NCBI GenBank assembly: GCA_023392595.1
Contig: JAEVYU010000063.1
Coordinates: forward strand, 47,406 to 111,405
Length of the DNA stretch: 64,000 nucleotides
Reading direction: 5' to 3'
Source of the DNA: Bacillota bacterium
GTDB lineage: Bacteria > Bacillota > UBA4882 > UBA8346
How positions within the stretch are numbered: position 1 is the stretch's first letter; each line of letters opens with the position of its first letter. A model generated the notes under the pieces. The model was given only the letters and a program-made list of their open reading frames with translations, ran no database searches and was not told where the DNA came from. This document shows, in pieces, positions 62,516 through 64,000 of the stretch. The position numbers were made by a program, and so were the translations under genes.

Positions 62516-62652
62516 GCTTGGATTTTTGGATTCATATGCCAGATAAATTTACTTTAGCCCCCTTTTTCGATGAACATCTGGATTGGGGGTTTTGGCTTAA
62601 AATACATATCATGTGAATACAGCCATAAAAACAGCAGGGAGGATGTCAGGAG

Positions 62653-63657
62653 ATGCGAGTTCCCTTTGAGACCCTGAAGGCGGAGATTAAACGGGTTTTG
62701 ATCAAAAATGGCCTGAGTGCGGAAAAAGCTGAGATTTGCGCCGAAGTCCATGCCCAGTCAAGCAGAGATGGAGTATATTCCCACGGATTAAACCGTGTGG
62801 CCCGGTTTGTCGACCATATTCAAAAGGGATTCGTTGACGTCGATGCCGAACCCGCCTTGTTAATGAAATCCGGTATTTTTGAAAACTATGATGGAAATTT
62901 GGGCCCGGGTGTGCTGAATGCCTTGTTTGCGATGAACCGCGGGGTGGATGTGGCCCAAGAACACGGTATCGGGATTATTGCCATGAGAAATACCACCCAT
63001 TGGATGCGTGGGGGAACCTATGCCTGGGAAGCTGCAAATAGGGGCTTTATCGGGATTTGTTGGACCAATACGGAATCCTGCATGCCTGCTTGGGGGGCTC
63101 AGAAAGCCAATCTTGGCAATAATCCGTTGTGTATAGCGGTTCCACGAAAAGAAGGCCATGTTGTACTGGATATGGCGATGTCCCAGTATTCTTATGGCAA
63201 ATTGCAAGTGACAAGGTTGAAGAATCAATCCCTGCCTTTTCCGGGAGGATTTGACCATGATGGAAACCTAACCACCGATCCGGGACAGATTGAAGAATCA
63301 AGGAGGCTTCTGCCTGCCGGCTATTGGAAGGGCTCGGGTCTAGCCATTATGCTGGATTTAGTGGCTGCAATCCTGTCCAACGGTTTAGCGACCTGTGGAA
63401 TTGACAAATTGGCCCAAGGGAGTTGCGGGGGATGCAGTCAAATCTTTATAGCGATTGATCCGTATATAGCCTGCGGGGAAGAATTTGTGGACCGGACGAT
63501 CACGCAAACCATTGCCCAATTAAAAAACGGGAAACCTCTCACGGAGGGCGGAGAGATTTATTTTCCCGGAGAACTCACAGCCAAAACCCGACAAGAAAAT
63601 ATGGAGCTGGGAATACCGGTCGACGAAGGAATATGGAATGAATTGATGAGGCTGTAG
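62653..63657 (+). CDS. dlgD: 3-dehydro-L-gulonate 2-dehydrogenase-like (YiaK) oxidoreductase
   Basis: A 334-residue member of the malate/L-lactate (LDH2) dehydrogenase family. It matches YiaK throughout: RDGVYSHGLNRVARFVDHIQ, HWMRGGTYAWEAANRGFIGI, CWTNTESCMPAWGAQ (substrate and NAD site), ILPAGYWKGSGLAIMLDL-like RRLLPAGYWKGSGLAIMLD, and GGCSQIFIAID. YiaK reduces 2,3-diketo-L-gulonate to 3-keto-L-gulonate with NADH in ascorbate/L-gulonate catabolism. No ula/yia genes are adjacent here, so the substrate is inferred. AGGAG precedes the ATG. Confidence 0.85.
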   Translation: MRVPFETLKAEIKRVLIKNGLSAEKAEICAEVHAQSSRDGVYSHGLNRVARFVDHIQKGFVDVDAEPALLMKSGIFENYDGNLGPGVLNALFAMNRGVDVAQEHGIGIIAMRNTTHWMRGGTYAWEAANRGFIGICWTNTESCMPAWGAQKANLGNNPLCIAVPRKEGHVVLDMAMSQYSYGKLQVTRLKNQSLPFPGGFDHDGNLTTDPGQIEESRRLLPAGYWKGSGLAIMLDLVAAILSNGLATCGIDKLAQGSCGGCSQIFIAIDPYIACGEEFVDRTITQTIAQLKNGKPLTEGGEIYFPGELTAKTRQENMELGIPVDEGIWNELMRL

Positions 63658-63883
63658 TTTCACATTGGAGATGCCTTTGGATTGATCCGCTGATCATCAT
63701 GGATGAAAAAAAACAGTTTTGAATAAGATGAGATATTTCGGTTGAAATAAGTGTTTTGAATACCCGAATTTTGAAAACTGGAGTGACCTCTTGAACCTTG
63801 TTGTTAGGAAGCTTAAATGCTTTTTGACCTAAATGATTTCACTCCGCCACCCCTTCCCGAATCGGGAAGGGGTCGGGGGTTAG
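63658..63883 (+). other. Spacer ending in a GC hairpin
   Basis: It contains CCCCTTCCCGA-A-TCGGGAAGGGG (63850-63872), an 11-pair stem with a one-base centre and no T-run. It lies 12 bases before the group II intron boundary. The rest is unremarkable AT-rich sequence. Confidence 0.6.
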
Positions 63884-64000
63884 GTGCGTGCCTAGATTAA
63901 GATTCCGATTGCTAACTGGTGAAAGTCCAGTCCGGGTAATGGTCAAGCAGCCCGGTAGCTGACAACCAACAGTAGAGGAGACTCTAATGTTGAAGCGTTG
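63884..64000 (+). mobile_element. Group II intron, 5' end (continues beyond the window)
   Basis: GTGCG at 63884 starts a typical bacterial group II intron domain I: GCTAACTGGTGAAAGTCCAG and TCCGGGTAATGGTC are highly characteristic, followed by CGGTAGCTGAC and GGAGACTCTAATGTTGAAG. The intron-encoded reverse transcriptase would lie to the right. Class-C-type introns insert next to hairpins, and a strong hairpin sits 12 bases upstream. Confidence 0.75.

Overview
The window comes from a bacterium that appears to combine a Firmicutes-type, probably spore-forming lineage with an outer membrane. Evidence for the first part is a CotJC-like manganese catalase, a DivIC/FtsL-type septum initiator, a cysteine T-box leader, YhaM- and YprB-like nucleases, consensus sigma-A promoters and AGGAGG ribosome binding sites. 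Evidence for the second part is BamA/Omp85, TamB, two OmpH/Skp chaperones, LpxD, KdsB, an LptF/G permease, LptC, an LptA/OstA protein, periplasmic alpha-2-macroglobulin and PBP1C. This fits a diderm Firmicute of the Limnochordia/Hydrogenispora kind; that assignment is inference.

Layout. 0-5.3 kb: 3' end of a coat-type Mn catalase, a ParB/Srx-like protein, a zinc-ribbon protein, and tandem FMN-dependent glutamate-synthase-like paralogues. 5.3-15.6 kb (minus strand): polysaccharide deacetylase, the PBP1C/alpha-2-macroglobulin pair, and LL-diaminopimelate aminotransferase. 15.6-25.2 kb: an accessory, visibly AT-rich and repeat-rich region. It holds a 5'-truncated gene with 42-bp tandem repeats, then an island bracketed by two divergent copies of one repeat in inverted orientation. 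The island contains a broken HsdR remnant, a RloC/PrrC-like ATPase, AbiH, a HEPN-type protein, an XRE regulator and a short RadC. After it come a DUF6809-like protein and an Rpn-type nuclease gene lying between two copies of a roughly 340-bp multi-hairpin element. 25.2-30.5 kb: HTH protein, DivIC-like protein, Tex, patatin and a LOG-family protein. 30.8-52.3 kb: a long same-strand outer-membrane and lipopolysaccharide biogenesis cluster (S55 protein, TamB, sigma factor, membrane protein, BamA, putative barrel, OmpH, coiled coil, OmpH, LpxD, LptG/F, LptC, LptA), continuing into YprB, YhaM, a membrane protein, MtaB and HIT. 52.3-58 kb: rpsU, a citrate/isopropylmalate-synthase-family enzyme, T-box leader with cysE and cysS, and kdsB. 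58-64 kb: degenerate repeats, a large hybrid histidine kinase, a basic small protein, a YiaK/DlgD-type dehydrogenase and the 5' end of a group II intron that leaves the window.

How the genes work together. LpxD, KdsB and the Lpt proteins make and move lipopolysaccharide. BamA, OmpH and TamB assemble the envelope, and a sigma factor plus a single-pass membrane protein inside the cluster may control it. Alpha-2-macroglobulin and PBP1C are a known envelope protection and repair pair. RloC-like, AbiH and HEPN proteins are candidate anti-phage effectors beside the wreck of a type I restriction system. The most unusual material is the repeat architecture around that island and around the Rpn gene.
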